DNA from: CAZPMT01 sp964587655
Lineage (GTDB): Bacteria > Hydrogenedentota > Hydrogenedentia > Hydrogenedentales > SLHB01
Direction of reading: 5' to 3'
Length of the DNA: 8,705 bases
Assembly (NCBI GenBank): GCA_964587655.1
Contig: CAZPMT010000180.1
Span: 1-8,705, forward strand
The notes under the pieces are model-generated. The model was not told the DNA's origin, did no database searches, and saw only the letters and a program-made list of their open reading frames with translations. Below, one piece after another: positions 6,837 to 8,705 of this stretch (the first letter of the stretch is position 1; each line of letters begins with the position of its first letter). Made by a program: the position numbers and the translations under genes.

Positions 6837-6879
6837 TGTCAAAAGCTTCCTTTATCGACACCCGCGTCTCGCGCTCCTC

Positions 6880-6909
6880 AACATATCAGACCCCCCGATC
6901 CCTTGTCCA
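6880..6909 (-). promoter_or_regulatory. Extended -10 promoter of the ABC/DUF3299 operon
   Basis: On the minus strand TGGACA (6909-6904, five of six matches to the -35) is 18 bp before TATGTT (6885-6880), with TG one base upstream of the -10 (TGATATGTT). Transcription should start near 6873, giving a leader of about 37 nt to the ATG at 6836. No clear Zur-type or other operator palindrome overlaps it. Confidence 0.55.
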
Positions 6910-6932
6910 GCGCGAGAAGGAATGGCAGTCGG

Positions 6933-6952
6933 TTTTCAGCTATCAGTTTCAG
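6933..6952. repeat. Short degenerate heptamer repeat
   Basis: Three adjoining units, TTTTCAG, CTATCAG and TTTCAG, form a short degenerate tandem run between the clpB terminator and the promoter of the ABC operon. Only three imperfect copies are present, so it may be chance, but its style resembles the hexamer element at 1565. Confidence 0.3.
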
Positions 6953-6964
6953 CCGCTTCTTGGG

Positions 6965-7005
6965 AAAAAAATGAGAGGCCGGGCGTTGGGGAGGACACCC
7001 GGCCT
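6965..7005 (-). terminator. Rho-independent terminator of clpB
   Basis: Read on the minus strand, an 8-bp GC stem (AGGCCGGG at 7005-6998, CCCGGCCT at 6983-6976) with a 14-nt loop is followed by CTCA and seven Ts (6971-6965). It lies 80 nt after the clpB stop and separates clpB from the ABC operon, which then needs its own promoter. Confidence 0.8.
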
Positions 7006-7014
7006 GAGGAGGGA

Positions 7015-7054
7015 AGGGGCTCTTGTCATGCTCCCAGGCATGACTCATGCCCCT
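7015..7054. repeat. Nested palindromes in the clpB 3' untranslated region
   Basis: An outer pair AGGGGC (7015-7020) and GCCCCT (7049-7054) encloses GTCATGC (7025-7031) and GCATGAC (7038-7044) with a 6-nt loop. GCATGA at 7038-7043 can instead pair with TCATGC at 7045-7050. A further 5-bp hairpin (7081-7094) spans the clpB stop codon. These may protect or end the clpB mRNA together with the terminator downstream. Confidence 0.45.
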
Positions 7055-7085
7055 GGTCGCACGCCACATTAGGCCGTATTGCGGC

Positions 7086-8705
7086 TTACGCCGCTTGAAA
7101 CATGTGGCTATGAAAACTCAACTGATCATGTTCGGCATCTACCGTAACAATCGAACCCTCGCGAATATTGCCCGACAGGATCTCCATTGCCAGGGGATCG
7201 AGCACCCGCCGCTGGATTACCCGCTTGAGCGGTCGGGCGCCGTACGTCGGGTCGTAGCCCTGTTCCGCGAGGAGGTCCCGCGCCGCGTCGGTTAGTTCAA
7301 CTTTGATGTGCTTCTCTTCGAGCCGCTTCGACAGCCGCCGGAGCTGCACGTCCACGATCTTCCGGATGTGTTCCCGGGTCAGGGCGTGGAAAACCACGAT
7401 GTCGTCGACCCGGTTCAGGAACTCCGGCCGGAAGTGATGGCGCAACGCCCGGAGCACTTCCTCGGCGTTTTCCTTGTCGCCGCCGCCTCGGCTGAACACC
7501 TCGCTGCCGAGGTTTGAAGTCATGATCACGACGGTGTTCTTGAAGTTGACCGTCCTGCCTTGACCGTCAGTAAGTCTGCCGTCGTCGAGGATTTGCAGCA
7601 GGACGTGGAACACGTCCGGGTGCGCTTTTTCAATTTCATCCAGTAGTATAACGCTGTAGGGCCGCCGCCGGATGACTTCGGTCAACTGGCCGCCTTCCTC
7701 ATAACCGACGTATCCCGGCGGGGCGCCGATCAGCCTGGCCACTGTGTGTTTCTCCATGTACTCGGACATGTCGAGGCGGACCATGGCGTTCTCGTCGTCG
7801 AACATAAGTTCGGCGAGGGCGCGCGCAAGCTCGGTCTTACCGACGCCCGTCGGACCCAGGAATATGAACGACCCGATGGGCCGTTCCGGTTCCTTCAATC
7901 CGGCGCGCGCGCGGCGCACGGCGTCCGAGATCACCCGGATGCCGTCGCGTTGGCCGATGACGCGTTCCGAAAGGCTGTCCTCCATCTTGAGGAGGCGATC
8001 CATCTCGCCTTCCATCATCTTGTCGACGGGGATATGCGTCCAGCTCGAGACGATTTTCGCGACGCGCTCCTCGGTGACCTCTTCGCTCAGGAAACTACCG
8101 TTTTTCTGGACCTCGGCCAGGCGCGCGTTCTCTACATGTACCTTCTTCTGGAGTTCCGCCACGGTCCCGTAGCGGATCTGCGCGACTTTGGCCAGGTCTC
8201 CGGCGCGTTCCGCGATTGCTTCCTCGCGCCGGGCCTCATCTATCTGTTCGTTCAGGCGGCGGATGCTCTCGATGACGTCCTTTTCCGCCTGCCACTGTGC
8301 CTTCTGCGCGTCGAGTTGTTCGCGGAGTTCCGCAATCTCGCACTCGATGCCTTCGCACGCGTCGCGCGAGGCCCTGTCCTTTTCCTTCTTGAGCGCGAGA
8401 TGCTCGATCTCCAACTGGCGGATGCGGCGATCCAGCACGTCAAGTTCATACGGCATGCTGTCGATCTCGATGCGCAACCGCGAGGCCGCCTCGTCGATGA
8501 GGTCGATGGCCTTGTCCGGCAGGAACCGGTCCGAGATGTACCGGTTGCTCAACACCGCCGCCGCCACAAGCGCCGCGTCCTGGATGCGGATCCCGTGGTG
8601 CACCTCGTACTTCTCCTTGAGACCGCGCAGGATCGCGATCGTGTCCTCGACGTTCGGCTCGCACGCCAGCACGGGCTGGAAGCGCCGCTCGAACGCCGCG
8701 TCCTT
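7086..8705 (-). CDS. clpB: ATP-dependent chaperone ClpB, C-terminal part (cut by window edge)
   Basis: The last 539 residues of ClpB, the hexameric AAA+ disaggregase that threads aggregated proteins together with DnaK. The frame is open at the right edge, so roughly the first 320-330 residues (N-domain and first Walker motifs) lie outside the window. The fragment starts in the end of the first ATPase domain (FERRFQPV, then KYEVHHGIRIQDAALVAA). A charged, coiled-coil middle domain spans about 86-211 of the fragment and marks ClpB as opposed to ClpA or ClpC. The second ATPase domain has Walker A GPTGVGKT (284-291), Walker B VILLDE (352-357), sensor-1 TSN (N398), the arginine finger in FLNRVDD (R432) and sensor-2 GAR (R491). 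It ends in the normal C-terminal subdomain, without the IGF/L ClpP-binding loop. No sign of disruption is visible. Heat-shock control cannot be judged because the promoter is outside. Confidence 0.96.
   Translation of the reverse strand, partial: KDAAFERRFQPVLACEPNVEDTIAILRGLKEKYEVHHGIRIQDAALVAAAVLSNRYISDRFLPDKAIDLIDEAASRLRIEIDSMPYELDVLDRRIRQLEIEHLALKKEKDRASRDACEGIECEIAELREQLDAQKAQWQAEKDVIESIRRLNEQIDEARREEAIAERAGDLAKVAQIRYGTVAELQKKVHVENARLAEVQKNGSFLSEEVTEERVAKIVSSWTHIPVDKMMEGEMDRLLKMEDSLSERVIGQRDGIRVISDAVRRARAGLKEPERPIGSFIFLGPTGVGKTELARALAELMFDDENAMVRLDMSEYMEKHTVARLIGAPPGYVGYEEGGQLTEVIRRRPYSVILLDEIEKAHPDVFHVLLQILDDGRLTDGQGRTVNFKNTVVIMTSNLGSEVFSRGGGDKENAEEVLRALRHHFRPEFLNRVDDIVVFHALTREHIRKIVDVQLRRLSKRLEEKHIKVELTDAARDLLAEQGYDPTYGARPLKRVIQRRVLDPLAMEILSGNIREGSIVTVDAEHDQLSFHSHMFQAA

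Noticed and set aside
4161..6842. LolCDE or MacAB transporter
   Set aside because: There is a single permease, no MacA-type adaptor and no LolC/LolE pair, and the third gene is DUF3299-like.

Overview
The window is a stretch of GC-rich bacterial chromosome with two convergent gene blocks. The organism is probably Gram-negative: there is a LolD-type ABC ATPase with an FtsX-type permease, a single-anchor envelope protein and a ClpB disaggregase. The phylum cannot be fixed from this sequence. The spacer inverted repeats built from short degenerate units would fit a PVC-group or Hydrogenedentota-like genome, but that is a weak guess. There are no rRNAs, tRNAs, transposases or CRISPR arrays, and most of the coding content is housekeeping.

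Left block, plus strand, 1-3933. A hairpin-plus-T-tract terminator (76-103) closes an upstream gene that lies outside the window. It is followed by a possible promoter and then three genes in one direction: miaB (201-1538), a second methylthiotransferase of the MtaB type (1752-3083), and larE (3094-3933). MiaB and MtaB are radical-SAM enzymes that add methylthio groups to two different modified adenosines at tRNA position 37. LarE is a PP-loop sulfur transferase with two extra cysteines. All three are therefore sulfur-insertion proteins. A large hexamer-built inverted repeat (1565-1721) separates miaB from mtaB. mtaB and larE are only 10 nt apart.

Convergence zone, 3934-4160. It contains no gene. 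It holds a near-perfect 32-bp inverted repeat (3990-4021 / 4058-4089) and a 12-bp palindrome. The inverted repeat lies between convergent genes and could be a small non-autonomous mobile element or a transcription barrier.

Right block, minus strand, 8705-4161. The 3' part of clpB (7086-8705) runs in from the right edge and ends at a strong terminator (6965-7005). A recognisable extended -10 promoter (6880-6909) then precedes a tight three-gene operon: an ABC ATPase (6836-6174), an FtsX/MacB-like permease (6177-4918, overlapping the ATPase by ATGA), and a DUF3299-like anchored protein (4871-4161). The permease and the DUF3299-like gene share the same GGGAG + 8 nt ribosome-binding arrangement. 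The order ATPase-permease-DUF3299 and a histidine-rich loop in the permease resemble Zur-controlled operons of gamma-proteobacteria (PA4063-PA4066 of Pseudomonas aeruginosa, Zrg of Vibrio cholerae). This is the most interesting system here: a possible metal-linked, probably zinc-linked, envelope ABC system.
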